Below are positions 12,532 through 21,782 of a stretch of 64,000 nucleotides of DNA, in pieces. This DNA comes from Mycobacterium sp. E1747 (GTDB lineage: Bacteria; Actinomycetota; Actinomycetes; Mycobacteriales; Mycobacteriaceae): the NCBI RefSeq assembly GCF_001667775.1, contig NZ_LZJI01000183.1:1-64000 (forward strand), read 5' to 3'. The translations under genes and the position numbers were made by a program. Within the stretch, counting starts at the first letter, position 1. Each line of letters opens with the position of its first letter. Below the pieces are notes generated by a model that was given only the letters and a program-made list of their open reading frames with translations, had not been told where the DNA came from and made no database searches.

Positions 12532-13844
12532 CTTCCATTAGCGAGACCAAAGAACCCCACCGGACCACCGGGAAGCTCAGCATGGCGGAAATTTTGGAGA
12601 TCTTCGCCGCCACCGGACGCCATCCCCTGAAGTTCACCGCCTACGACGGCAGCACCGCGGGCAGCGCGGACGCCGAACTGGGCCTGGACCTGCGCACCCC
12701 GCGCGGCGCCACCTATCTGGCCACCGCCCCCGGCGAACTCGGTCTCGCCCGCGCGTATGTGGCGGGCGACCTGGACCTGTACGGCGTCCATGCCGGTGAT
12801 CCTTACCAGCTGCTCAAGACGCTGACCGACCGCGTCCAATTCAAGCGGCCGCCGGCGCGCGTGCTCGCGCACGTGGTGCGTTCGATGGGGCTGGAGCGGC
12901 TGGTGCCTGTCGCCCCGCCGCCGCAGGAGACGCCGCCCCGGTGGCGCCGGATCGCCGACGGGCTGATGCACACCAAGACGCGCGACGCGGAGGCCATCCA
13001 CCACCACTACGACGTCTCCAACACCTTCTACGAGTGGGTGCTCGGCCCGTCGATGACGTACACGTGCGCGGTTTACCCCGACGCCGATGCGACGCTGGAA
13101 GAGGCCCAGGACAACAAATACCGGCTGGTCTTTGAAAAGTTGCGGCTGCAGCCGGGCGACCGGCTGCTCGACGTCGGCTGCGGATGGGGCGGCATGGTCC
13201 GCTTCGCCGCGCGACGCGGCGTCCGGGTGATCGGCGCAACCCTGTCCAGTGAGCAGGCGAAGTGGGCGCAGCGCGCAATCGAGGAAGAGGGGCTCGCGGA
13301 CCTCGCCGAAGTCCGCCATTCCGATTACCGTGACATCGCCGAGGGCGGATTCGACGCCGTGTCCTCTATCGGACTCACCGAGCACATCGGCGTCAAGAAC
13401 TACCCGGCCTACTTCGGCTTCCTCAAGTCGAAGCTGCGTACCGGCGGTCTGCTGCTCAACCACTGCATCACCCGCCACGACAACAAGTCGACGTCCTTCG
13501 CCGGCGGCTTCACCGACCGGTACGTCTTCCCGGACGGCGAGCTGACCGGCTCCGGCCGCATCATCATCGAGGTGCAGGACGTCGGCTTCGAGGTGCTGCA
13601 CGAGGAGAATTTCCGGCACCACTACGCGATGACGCTGCGGGACTGGTGCCGCAACCTGGTCCAGCACTGGGACCAAGCCGTCGACGAGGTCGGCTTGGCC
13701 ACCGCCAAGGTGTGGGGCCTGTACATGGCGGCTTCCCGGGTGGCCTTCGAGCAGAACAACCTGCAGCTGCACCACGTGCTGGCGGCCAACGTCGACGCGC
13801 GCGGCGACGATCAGCTGCCGCTGCGGCCGTGGTGGACGCCCTGA
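12528..13844 (+). CDS. Cyclopropane-fatty-acid-synthase family methyltransferase, Rv3720-type
   Basis: A 438-residue protein starting at ATG 12528, inside the stop of the preceding oxidoreductase gene. An N-terminal ~150-residue extension is followed by the CFA synthase core: IHHHYDVSNTFYEWVLG, the SAM-binding motif LLDVGCGWGGMVRFAA, SSIGLTEHIG, and FPDGELTGSG. The core is about the size of bacterial Cfa. This family transfers a methyl or methylene group from SAM onto an unsaturated acyl chain, and the partner FAD enzyme could reduce a methylene intermediate. The substrate is not determined from sequence. Confidence 0.9.
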   Translation: MTSISETKEPHRTTGKLSMAEILEIFAATGRHPLKFTAYDGSTAGSADAELGLDLRTPRGATYLATAPGELGLARAYVAGDLDLYGVHAGDPYQLLKTLTDRVQFKRPPARVLAHVVRSMGLERLVPVAPPPQETPPRWRRIADGLMHTKTRDAEAIHHHYDVSNTFYEWVLGPSMTYTCAVYPDADATLEEAQDNKYRLVFEKLRLQPGDRLLDVGCGWGGMVRFAARRGVRVIGATLSSEQAKWAQRAIEEEGLADLAEVRHSDYRDIAEGGFDAVSSIGLTEHIGVKNYPAYFGFLKSKLRTGGLLLNHCITRHDNKSTSFAGGFTDRYVFPDGELTGSGRIIIEVQDVGFEVLHEENFRHHYAMTLRDWCRNLVQHWDQAVDEVGLATAKVWGLYMAASRVAFEQNNLQLHHVLAANVDARGDDQLPLRPWWTP

Positions 13845-13845
13845 G

Positions 13846-14781
13846 TCAGGACGCGCACTCGATCACCAGCTTGCCCTTGGGTGTACCTCTTGTCTCCAGT
13901 TCGGTGAGCGCCGCGATCGCGTCCGAAAGCCGGACCGTGCGAGCTACTTTCGGCGCCAGCTTGCCCCGCTGAGCCGCCTCGGCGATGCCCGCCATGTGGT
14001 CCGGAGTCGGTCGGCCGGCGGCGATCTTGTGCCGCGGCGAGACCACCGACGCGGCGATCTTGCGGGGCGAGAACACGACGTGCACGGCGACACCCCCGGG
14101 CCTGAGCATCGAGTCGCACTGGCCCACCGACAGCGCACCGGCGGTGTCCACCACGGCGTCGAAGCGGCCGCGGTAGGAGTCGGGGTGGAAAGCGCGGTAG
14201 TCGACGGCCTCGCGGACGCCGAGGGCAAGCGCCTCCCCCCGGGCGCCCGCGCTGCAGTTGCCGGTGACCTCGGCCCCGCGCATCAGGGCGAGCTGGGTGG
14301 CAGAACGCCCCACCCCGCCTAGACATCCGGTAACGAAAACCGACTGTCCCGCTTTCACTTTTGCCTTGTCGACGACGGCCGACCAGGCCGTCACGCCGGC
14401 CATGGGCAGCGCGGCGGCCTGGTGGAACGAGACCGCCGCCGGCTTGAGGTAGGCGTTCTTCTCCGCGGTGACGAGGTATTCGGCGAACGCACCGCCGGCC
14501 CGGATGCCCTGGATGCCGAACACCTCGTCGCCGACCCTATGGCGGGTTGCTCCAGGCCCGAGCGCGTCGATGACGCCGGCGAAGTCATGGCCCATGACCC
14601 GGGGAAACCGATGCCCGGAAATCAACCGGAGCCTGCCCGCGCGCACGCCCCAGTCCGCGGGATTGGCCGAGGCGGCGACCACCCGAACCCGAACCTCGCC
14701 GCGCTCGGGCACCGGGGTGTCGACCTCCATCAGGCGCATTTCCTCCGGCCCGCCATACCGCTGATATTGGATTCGCCGCAC
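13846..14781 (-). CDS. NAD(P)-dependent zinc-free alcohol dehydrogenase / quinone oxidoreductase (MDR)
   Basis: A 311-residue medium-chain reductase. I chose GTG 14781 because AGGG lies 7 nt upstream; a TTG at 14787 is also in frame. It has the GroES-like N-terminal domain (VMGHDFAGVID, GDEVFG) and a Rossmann motif (VFVTGCLGGVGRSATQ). The zinc-ligand cysteine motifs of alcohol dehydrogenases are absent, so it belongs to the quinone-reductase branch. It diverges from the TetR gene at 14874, and the shared intergenic region carries inverted repeats, so repression by that regulator is likely. Confidence 0.87.
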   Translation of the reverse strand: MRRIQYQRYGGPEEMRLMEVDTPVPERGEVRVRVVAASANPADWGVRAGRLRLISGHRFPRVMGHDFAGVIDALGPGATRHRVGDEVFGIQGIRAGGAFAEYLVTAEKNAYLKPAAVSFHQAAALPMAGVTAWSAVVDKAKVKAGQSVFVTGCLGGVGRSATQLALMRGAEVTGNCSAGARGEALALGVREAVDYRAFHPDSYRGRFDAVVDTAGALSVGQCDSMLRPGGVAVHVVFSPRKIAASVVSPRHKIAAGRPTPDHMAGIAEAAQRGKLAPKVARTVRLSDAIAALTELETRGTPKGKLVIECAS

Positions 14782-14812
14782 CGGCAATCCCTTTCGATCA
14801 CTCCCCTGAAAT

Positions 14813-14851
14813 GACAGTGACTGACACTACCACGTTGCGACAGTGCCTGTC
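14813..14851. promoter_or_regulatory. Two putative TetR operators in the dehydrogenase/TetR intergenic region
   Basis: GACAGTGCCTGTC at 14839-14851 is an inverted repeat with 5-nt arms (GACAG/CTGTC) and a 3-nt centre. A degenerate relative, GACAGTGACTGAC, lies at 14813-14825, so the two centres are 26 bp apart. The perfect copy covers the expected -35 region of the TetR promoter. The same GACAG-N3-CTGTC core recurs at 44511-44521 upstream of another TetR-ended operon. Confidence 0.6.
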
Positions 14852-14861
14852 ATGTCGCTGC

Positions 14862-14867
14862 TAGATT
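14862..14867 (+). promoter_or_regulatory. -10 box TAGATT of the TetR gene
   Basis: TAGATT ends 6 nt before ATG 14874, and no Shine-Dalgarno sequence is present, so a leaderless mRNA is expected. The operator at 14839-14851 would block polymerase here, consistent with autoregulation. Confidence 0.55.
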
Positions 14868-14873
14868 GGTGCC

Positions 14874-15440
14874 ATGCCGAGGAGCGGACACGAAGCGCGG
14901 GCCCGGCTCCAGCAGGCCGCTATCGAGCTCTTCGGAGAGCATGGGTTCGACGCCGTCACCACCGCCGAGATCGCCGAACGGGCCGGTGTCACGGAAAGGA
15001 CCTACTTCAGGCACTTCCCCGACAAGCGCGAGGTGCTCTTCGACGGCGAGAACCAACTCACCGAACTTCTCACCGCGGCCCTGGCCGAGATTCCCGAGTC
15101 CGAGCCGCCGCTGCCGACGCTGCGTCGCGCATTCCGCACGCTCGTTCCGATGCTTGAAGGCAACCGGGCCACCGCCGAGCCGCTGTGGCGGATCGTCGCG
15201 GCCACCCCGACGCTGTGGGAGCGGGCCGCCGCCAAGGAAGCCCGCCTCGTCGACAGGCTGGCGGAGGCGCTGCGCGCCCGCGGCATCGACGGGAGCGCAG
15301 CGGACCTTGCCGCCCGCACCGGGTGGGGAACCCTCGCCCACGCGATGCGCACCTGGCGGGCGGATCCGGGCGGTGGCCTCGAACGCCACGTTGAACGCGC
15401 CTTCCGCGAGCTTCGGGCGCTGGTCGCAAAGCCCGACTAA
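14874..15440 (+). CDS. TetR family transcriptional regulator
   Basis: A 188-residue protein with an N-terminal helix-turn-helix (TTAEIAERAGVTERTYFRHF, residues ~24-43) and a helical C-terminal ligand domain. It is divergent from the MDR dehydrogenase gene, which it probably controls. Its stop codon overlaps the stop of dnaX on the other strand. The recognition helix (RTYFRH) closely resembles that of the TetR protein at 46499-47101 (RTFFRH), which fits the similar operators at the two loci. Confidence 0.9.
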   Translation: MPRSGHEARARLQQAAIELFGEHGFDAVTTAEIAERAGVTERTYFRHFPDKREVLFDGENQLTELLTAALAEIPESEPPLPTLRRAFRTLVPMLEGNRATAEPLWRIVAATPTLWERAAAKEARLVDRLAEALRARGIDGSAADLAARTGWGTLAHAMRTWRADPGGGLERHVERAFRELRALVAKPD

Positions 15441-17254
15441 CCGCCGTCGATCCGGCGCGCCCCCAGCTCGTTCTGCAGCAACTCCAGCGCGGCCTCTTCG
15501 GGATCGCGCCGCGGCGCGGACGAGTCGCTGCGGCCCGCCTCGGCGAGCATGTGCTCCTCGTCGTCGTCGCGCTCGGGCGGCTCGACCACCGGGGCACGCT
15601 CTTGGACCTTGGGGGGCAACGGGTTTGGCGCCGGCGCCGAGTCTCCGACCTCGCAACGCACCCGCCAGCTCACCCCCAGCGCGTCCTTCAGCGCTTCGGC
15701 GATGACGTCGGCGTTGCGCTGTTCGCACAGCCGCTTGGCCAGCGGCGCCGAGGAATGGGTCAGCACCAGCGTGTTTTCCTCGATTGCGCGGACGGTCGCG
15801 CCCGCCAGCATCACCTCGGTGGTGCGACTACGCTGGCGCACCTTGTCGCGCACCGTCGGCCACATGGTTCGCACCGCCGCGGCGTTGAGCTCGCCCGGCT
15901 CGCCCACCGGTTCGGGGACCGGCTCGGGAACCGCGGGCACCGGGACGGGTTCGGGGACGGCCTCCGGCATGGGTACGGGCGGAGCGGACCTGGGCGGGGC
16001 GGCCTCTCGGCGCGGGGCGGCCTCCCTGCGGGGCCGCACGGGCGTGGCGACGACCGGCGCTGGCGGGTGTGCGGCGGCCGCCTCGGAGGCGGGAATGGAC
16101 ATGTCCAGCCGCGTCTCGATCCGCTCGACGCGCTGCAGCAGCGCCGACTCGGTGTCGCTGGCCGACGGCAGCAGCAGCCGCGCGCAGACGACCTCGAGCA
16201 GCAGGCGCGGGGCGGTCGCGCCTCGCATCTCACCCAGCCCCGCTTGCACGACCTCGGCGTAGCGGGTCAGCGTGGCCGCCCCGAGGCGGGTCGCCTGGTC
16301 TCGCATCCGGTCGAGCACGTCCTCGGGGGCGTCCACCACGCCGCGACTGACGGCGTCCGGGACGGCTTGCAACACGAGGAGATCGCGGAACCGCTCCAGC
16401 AGGTCGGTGGCGAAGCGCCGCGGGTCGTGGCCCGCATCGATCACCGATTCCACCGCACCGAACAGCGCCGCGGCGTCCGACGCGGCCAGGGCGTCCACCG
16501 CGTCGTCGATCAGCGCGACATCGGTGGCCCCCAGCAGTCCGAGCGCCCGTTGGTAGGTCAGGTGGTTGTCCTCGGCCCCCGCGACAAGCTGGTCCAGCAC
16601 CGACAGCGTGTCGCGCGGCGAGCCGCCGCCGGCGCGGATCACCAGCGGGTACACCGCGTCGTCGACGACGACGGCCTCCTGCTCGCAGATCCGCGCGATC
16701 AACGCCCGCATGGTCTTCGGCGGCAGCAGCCGGAAGGGGTAGTGGTGGGTGCGCGACCGGATCGTCGGCAGCACCTTCTCCGGTTCGGTGGTGGCGAAGA
16801 TGAAGATGAGGTGCTCGGGCGGCTCCTCCACGATCTTGAGGAGGGCATTGAAACCCGCGGTGGTCACCATGTGCGCCTCGTCGATGATGAACACCCGATA
16901 GCGCGACTGCGCCGGCGCGTAGAACGCGCGGTCCCGCAGCTCGCGGGTGTCGTCCACGCCGCCGTGGCTGGCGGCGTCCAGTTCCACCACGTCGATGCTG
17001 CCGGGAGCGTTGGGGGCGAGCGCCGTACAGGATTCGCAGACCCCGCACGGGGTGGCCGTCGGGCCCTGCGCGCAGTTCAGCGACCGGGCCAGGATGCGCG
17101 CCGACGACGTCTTCCCGCAGCCCCGGGGGCCGGAAAACAGGTAGGCGTGGTTGATGCGACCGGCCTCCAGGGCGATCGACAGCGGTTCGGTGACATGCTC
17201 CTGCCCCACCACCTCGGCGAAGCTTGCCGGTCGGTACTTGCGGTAGAGGGCCAC
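15437..17254 (-). CDS. dnaX: DNA polymerase III subunits gamma and tau
   Basis: 605 residues from GTG 17254; the family begins VALYRKYRPASF at this point. A -10-like TAGCCT lies 7 nt before the GTG, so the start may be leaderless. Features are the AAA+ clamp-loader core with Walker A GPRGCGKT (residues 42-49), a four-Cys zinc site (CAQG...CGVC..C, ~61-78), Walker B IDEAH, and sensor loops. Next come domain III, a Pro/Glu/Val-rich linker (~390-460), and a C-terminal tau-like domain that contacts the polymerase and helicase. It loads the beta clamp at the replication fork. Neighbours match Rv3721c. Confidence 0.97.
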   Translation of the reverse strand: MALYRKYRPASFAEVVGQEHVTEPLSIALEAGRINHAYLFSGPRGCGKTSSARILARSLNCAQGPTATPCGVCESCTALAPNAPGSIDVVELDAASHGGVDDTRELRDRAFYAPAQSRYRVFIIDEAHMVTTAGFNALLKIVEEPPEHLIFIFATTEPEKVLPTIRSRTHHYPFRLLPPKTMRALIARICEQEAVVVDDAVYPLVIRAGGGSPRDTLSVLDQLVAGAEDNHLTYQRALGLLGATDVALIDDAVDALAASDAAALFGAVESVIDAGHDPRRFATDLLERFRDLLVLQAVPDAVSRGVVDAPEDVLDRMRDQATRLGAATLTRYAEVVQAGLGEMRGATAPRLLLEVVCARLLLPSASDTESALLQRVERIETRLDMSIPASEAAAAHPPAPVVATPVRPRREAAPRREAAPPRSAPPVPMPEAVPEPVPVPAVPEPVPEPVGEPGELNAAAVRTMWPTVRDKVRQRSRTTEVMLAGATVRAIEENTLVLTHSSAPLAKRLCEQRNADVIAEALKDALGVSWRVRCEVGDSAPAPNPLPPKVQERAPVVEPPERDDDEEHMLAEAGRSDSSAPRRDPEEAALELLQNELGARRIDGG

Positions 17255-17362
17255 GGTCAGCAGGCTACCGGCGCCGGCCGACGACAGCCCGCCGGGCATC
17301 GAGTGTGCGGCAGCGGCTTCGAGCGTGAACCTACGGCGGACCCGCGCGGCGTGTCGTCGCCC

Positions 17363-18658
<1,296 letters not shown>

Positions 18659-18685
18659 TTACCCTTTCGCGGTCGACGGCTGGAC

Positions 18686-18819
18686 AGTGGCGATCGCAAG
18701 CGCGGCGTAGCCGGGCGCGGCGGGTCGCCACCCTTCAAACCTAGTGGCGATCGCAAGCGCGCCGTCGCCGGGTGCTGGGCGCACCGCCCGCTTGCGGGGA
18801 CGGGTCGCCACCCTTCGAA
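18686..18819. repeat. Two tandem palindromic intergenic repeat units
   Basis: Two copies (18686-18738 and 18743-18819) share the start AGTGGCGATCGCAAGCGC and the end GGGTCGCCACCCTTC. In each, GTGGCGA at the left pairs with TCGCCAC at the right, so each unit can fold into a stem-loop. The middle differs, with a longer and GC-rich centre in copy two. They fill the space between the aminotransferase start and the SRP RNA gene. They look like members of a dispersed mycobacterial intergenic palindrome family; dispersal was not checked. Confidence 0.7.
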
Positions 18820-18822
18820 TTA

Positions 18823-18911
18823 GGGGACCCCGCGCACCCGACAGAGCCCATTGACCCTTGCTGCCTTCCGGCCCTGGGGGAGTTCACAGGATAGACGCCG
18901 CGCGGGGTCCA
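18823..18911 (-). ncRNA. ffs: Signal recognition particle 4.5S RNA
   Basis: On the minus strand the RNA contains the conserved SRP domain IV core (CCGGAAGGCAGCAAGG). It is closed by a terminal helix in which GGACCCCGCGC (5') pairs with GCGCGGGGTCC (3', 18825-18835). A length of about 87-89 nt fits the short bacterial form. A -10 box lies 6-7 nt before the predicted 5' end. The RNA works with Ffh to target membrane proteins. The position between the Rv3722c-type gene and tRNA-Ser is conserved in mycobacteria. Confidence 0.93.
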
Positions 18912-18916
18912 CGGCG

Positions 18917-18922
18917 AGTGTA
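18917..18922 (-). promoter_or_regulatory. -10 box TACACT of ffs
   Basis: On the minus strand TACACT is followed after 6-7 nt by the GGACC that begins the SRP RNA helix. This fixes the RNA 5' end near 18910. Confidence 0.6.
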
Positions 18923-18966
18923 ATACCTGGCGCGGAGCGAGTGGCGGCCGCTATGGCGGCCTCGGT

Positions 18967-18972
18967 TACCAT
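18967..18972 (+). promoter_or_regulatory. -10 box TACCAT of tRNA-Ser
   Basis: TACCAT ends 6 nt before the first tRNA base, so the tRNA transcript would have almost no 5' leader. Confidence 0.45.
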
Positions 18973-18978
18973 GGCCAC

Positions 18979-19064
18979 GGAGGATTCGCCTAGTGGCCTA
19001 TGGCGCTCGCCTGGAACGCGGGTTGGGTTAACAGCCCTCGCGGGTTCAAATCCCGCATCCTCCG
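18979..19064 (+). tRNA. tRNA-Ser (anticodon GGA)
   Basis: An 86-nt cloverleaf. The acceptor stem GGAGGAT (18979-18985) pairs with ATCCTCC (19057-19063), followed by discriminator G. The anticodon loop CTGGAAC gives GGA at 19013-19015. A long class II variable arm and the T-loop GGGTTCAAATCCC are visible. CCA is not encoded. The long variable arm and GGA anticodon identify it as the serine tRNA reading UCC and UCU. Confidence 0.96.
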
Positions 19065-19121
19065 CAATTGGTCCGCCATGCGGACGGGCACGAATGGGTA
19101 TGGATTCGGGTTGGCCGCCTT

Positions 19122-19127
19122 TAGGCT
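19122..19127 (+). promoter_or_regulatory. Candidate -10 box TAGGCT of lucA
   Basis: TAGGCT lies 28 nt before the lucA start and would give a short leader containing the strong Shine-Dalgarno sequence GAGGAGGGG (19146-19154). Confidence 0.35.
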
Positions 19128-19155
19128 GGGGTGAGCTCAACACACGAGGAGGGGC

Positions 19156-19986
19156 ATGGGGCGCAAGATTGCCGTGCCGTGGCACCTGCTGTTCTCCCTC
19201 GTCGCCGGCGCCCTGTACTTCTTTTTCGTGTTGCCCCGTTGGCCGGAGCTGATGGGTGACACCACCCATTCGCTGGGGACGGCGCTGCGTATCACGACGG
19301 GTGCGCTGTTCGCCTTGGCCGCACTGCCGGTGGTGTTCAACCTGTTGCGGGTGCGCAGGCCGGAGCTGGGGACGCCGCGGCTGGCCCTGACGCTGCGGGT
19401 CGCCTCGATCGTCTGCCATGTGCTGGCGGGTGTGCTCATCATCGGAACGGCGATCAGCGAGATCTGGCTGAGTCTGGACGCCGCCGGCCAATATCTGTTC
19501 GCCATTTATGGGGCGGCCGCCGCGATCGCCCTGCTCGGGTTCTTCGCGTTCTACCTGTCGTTTGTCGCCGAGTTGGCGCCGCCACCGCCGAAACCGATCA
19601 AGGTGAAGGAACCCAAGAAGCGCCGGCTGCGCCGCAAGGAGGCCGACGAGACCGAAACCGACGAGACCGACGAAGCCGCCGAGGACGAGGCCGAAACCGA
19701 AGAGGCCGGCGAGCCGGAGGAGGCCGACACCGCCACGGCGAAGACCCCCGAAGCCGAGACCGAAGAGGCCGGCGAGCCGGAGGAGGCCGAGTCCGTCACG
19801 ACCGAGACCTCCGAGCCCGCAGCCGCGGCGGAACCCATGGCTGCGACGGAAGAACCCGCCGAAGCGCCCACCGAGGAGACCGAGGAAGGCCAGGCCAGGT
19901 TGCGCAACCGTCGTCCGACGGGGAAGGGGCCGCAGCGGATTCGGCGCCGGCGCACCAGGGGCGGGATCGCCCTCGACGAGGAATAG
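19156..19986 (+). CDS. lucA: LucA, coordinator of fatty acid and cholesterol import (Rv3723-type)
   Basis: A 276-residue membrane protein; GAGGAGGGG precedes ATG 19156. Four membrane segments lie in the first ~150 residues: ~7-27, ~40-62, ~73-97 and ~112-137. An acidic cytoplasmic tail follows, with ETEEAGEPEEA present twice, then a basic end (RNRRPTGKGPQRIRRRR). In M. tuberculosis, LucA (Rv3723) stabilises the Mce1 and Mce4 lipid importers. The position after tRNA-Ser matches Rv3723. The tail is longer than I expect for the M. tuberculosis protein because of the internal duplication. Confidence 0.88.
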   Translation: MGRKIAVPWHLLFSLVAGALYFFFVLPRWPELMGDTTHSLGTALRITTGALFALAALPVVFNLLRVRRPELGTPRLALTLRVASIVCHVLAGVLIIGTAISEIWLSLDAAGQYLFAIYGAAAAIALLGFFAFYLSFVAELAPPPPKPIKVKEPKKRRLRRKEADETETDETDEAAEDEAETEEAGEPEEADTATAKTPEAETEEAGEPEEAESVTTETSEPAAAAEPMAATEEPAEAPTEETEEGQARLRNRRPTGKGPQRIRRRRTRGGIALDEE

Positions 19987-20007
19987 CGAGGAATAGCCGG
20001 CCCTGAT

Positions 20008-20748
20008 TCAGTCGCGGCGCCGCAGGCGCTCGACGTAGGCGGCGATGCGTTGCTGGGTCTCGTCCGCGCCCCACATCTGACGGACCTCGTCGTCGATAGC
20101 ACCTCCCTCGCGGATCCTCGCCATCGTCAGGGCCCGCAGCTGCGTCTTGGTCTGGCGATAGGCGGCGGGGATGCCGCCAAGATCCGAGGCCTCCGCCACG
20201 GCCTCCCCGAGGAGATTGTCGGCAACCACGCGATGGGCGAGTCCAAGAGCGACGGCCTCGGACCCCCGATAATTGCGGCCGACCAGCAGCACTTCCTCGG
20301 CGTGGTCACCGCACGCGTAGCGCATCACCTCCAGCGCCGCGACCGGGAACGGCACCCCGACTCGCACCTCGGCCGCCCCAATGGGCGCCTCAGGCGCGAT
20401 CAAGCGCCGGTCACAGGCACACGCCAGCACGCACCCGCCGGCGATGGCGGCGCCGTTGATCGCCGCGACGGTCGGTCCGGGATAGCAGAACATCGCCTCG
20501 AACGCCGCGGACAGCGCCGGGACCAGGCGGTCGGTGTAGGCGGCGCCCCCGTCGACCACGCGGTTGAGGTCGACCCCGGCGCTGAACGCGCGGCCGGCTC
20601 CGGTGACAACGAGCGCGCCGGCGTCCGAACGCCCCAGATCGCGAACCGCCGAGGTCAGTTCTTCGAGCAGCTCGACGTCCTGGGCGTTGACGGGGCCGGA
20701 CGACAGGGTCAACACCTGCACGGATTCGACGGTCTTGAGGTCGATCAT
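20008..20748 (-). CDS. Enoyl-CoA hydratase/isomerase family protein
   Basis: 246 residues from ATG 20748, with GAGG 8 nt upstream. Crotonase-fold hallmarks are the oxyanion-hole strands GAGRAFSAGVDLNRV and AINGAAIAGGCVLAC and the following IGAAEVRVGVPFP. The catalytic glutamates of canonical hydratases are not both obvious, so it may be a hydratase, isomerase or other crotonase. It lies 14 nt downstream of the ParB-like small protein gene and is probably cotranscribed with it. Confidence 0.88.
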   Translation of the reverse strand: MIDLKTVESVQVLTLSSGPVNAQDVELLEELTSAVRDLGRSDAGALVVTGAGRAFSAGVDLNRVVDGGAAYTDRLVPALSAAFEAMFCYPGPTVAAINGAAIAGGCVLACACDRRLIAPEAPIGAAEVRVGVPFPVAALEVMRYACGDHAEEVLLVGRNYRGSEAVALGLAHRVVADNLLGEAVAEASDLGGIPAAYRQTKTQLRALTMARIREGGAIDDEVRQMWGADETQQRIAAYVERLRRRD

Positions 20749-20762
20749 GGTCACATCCTCGG

Positions 20763-21143
20763 TCAGCGGCTCACGGCCGCGATGACGACCGGAATGTCGG
20801 TGTTCTCGTCGGTGTGATAGCTCGCGCACACGCGGTGATAGCCATCGGCGATCTGTAACGGGGTTCCGGTCGGGAAGTCGCCGCGCACCACCAAGATGGG
20901 CGACAGCGGTTGCCCTTTCTCGATTTTGGTCAGGTCCGCGGCGACGTGCGGATTATCGACCGGCAGTAAGCCCAGCCGGGCCGCACGCAGGATGTCCTTG
21001 GCCTTCCGGTGCGTGACCGCGCCGGCCTTCAACTTCTTGATCACCTTTTTCACGGTCGCCGGGTCGGCGAGCATGGTGAGGTAATTCGCCGCCGCCGGAA
21101 AGTCATGGGCCTCAGGCTCTTCCAGCCACTTCACGCTCAACAT
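20763..21143 (-). CDS. Small protein with a ParB/Srx-like motif, function unknown
   Basis: 126 residues from ATG 21143, with GGGAGG 7 nt upstream. The second half has SPILVVRGDF followed by LQIADGYHRVCASYH. The pattern strand-D-G-x-H-R-x-x-A resembles the ParB/sulfiredoxin-like nucleotide-binding box (GxHRxxA). The first half is helical and Lys-rich (VKKVIKKLKAGAVTHRKAKDIL), suggesting nucleic-acid contact. It is upstream of and probably cotranscribed with the crotonase gene, and divergent from the LpqH paralogue. I know no function for it. Confidence 0.75.
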   Translation of the reverse strand: MLSVKWLEEPEAHDFPAAANYLTMLADPATVKKVIKKLKAGAVTHRKAKDILRAARLGLLPVDNPHVAADLTKIEKGQPLSPILVVRGDFPTGTPLQIADGYHRVCASYHTDENTDIPVVIAAVSR

Positions 21144-21288
21144 CGCGTGCCTCCCTTCATCCGCGCCGACCTCGACGCAGCCTACCGGCTCGACGTCGCG
21201 AAATTTGGGATCGGTAGCGAATTCCGGGGGCTGTACTTGCGCCATGACGACGCCATCGGGGCGACGCATGGAGGAAGGAAATCGCAAA

Positions 21289-21768
21289 GTGAAACGACTT
21301 CTCGCGGCTGCGATTGGGACACTGGGCGCCGCATCGGTGCTCGTGGGGTGTTCCAGCGGCGGGCACACGGCCAGCCCGGCATCGAGCACGGCGCCCAGCG
21401 TCGCCCACGGCGGCGGGGCACAGGTCAAGGTGGGCGGCACCGACTTGGCGGGTCTGGACCCGGCTTCGGTGACCTGCGTCAAGACCGGCGGCAAGATCAA
21501 CATCGGCAGTGGTTCCAGTGGCGGACAACAGGCACTCGCCGTCGTGATGACCGACGAGTCCACTCCGAAGGTCGAGTCGCTGGCGATGGTTGTCGACGGC
21601 AACGCGCTGTCGGTCAGCAACAGCATGGGTGCGAAGGTCGGCTCGGCCGATGTGGCGGTGGACGGCAAGACCTACACCATCACGGGCCAGGCGCAGGGCG
21701 CCGACCTGAAGAATCCGATGGCCGGAATGATCACCAAGGACTTCAACATCAAGGTGACCTGCGGCTGA
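21289..21768 (+). CDS. LpqH (19-kDa antigen) family lipoprotein
   Basis: 159 residues, the same length as M. tuberculosis LpqH, from GTG 21289 preceded by GGAGGAAGGAA. A lipoprotein signal is present (VKRLLAAAIGTLGAASVLVG then Cys), followed by a Ser/Ala/Thr-rich linker. A beta-rich domain then follows, with a Cys in DPASVTCVKT and another near the C-terminus (NIKVTCG), probably a disulfide. The ending NPMAGMITKDFNIKVTC aligns with the LpqH ending. It is not at the lpqH locus I know (Rv3763), so it is more likely a paralogue. It should be a surface-exposed, acylated cell-envelope protein. Confidence 0.88.
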   Translation: MKRLLAAAIGTLGAASVLVGCSSGGHTASPASSTAPSVAHGGGAQVKVGGTDLAGLDPASVTCVKTGGKINIGSGSSGGQQALAVVMTDESTPKVESLAMVVDGNALSVSNSMGAKVGSADVAVDGKTYTITGQAQGADLKNPMAGMITKDFNIKVTCG

Positions 21769-21782
21769 TCGGTCGCGACCGG

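Noticed and set aside
18686..18819. CRISPR array
   Set aside because: Only two units with complementary ends and unequal centres; no regular spacers and no cas genes.
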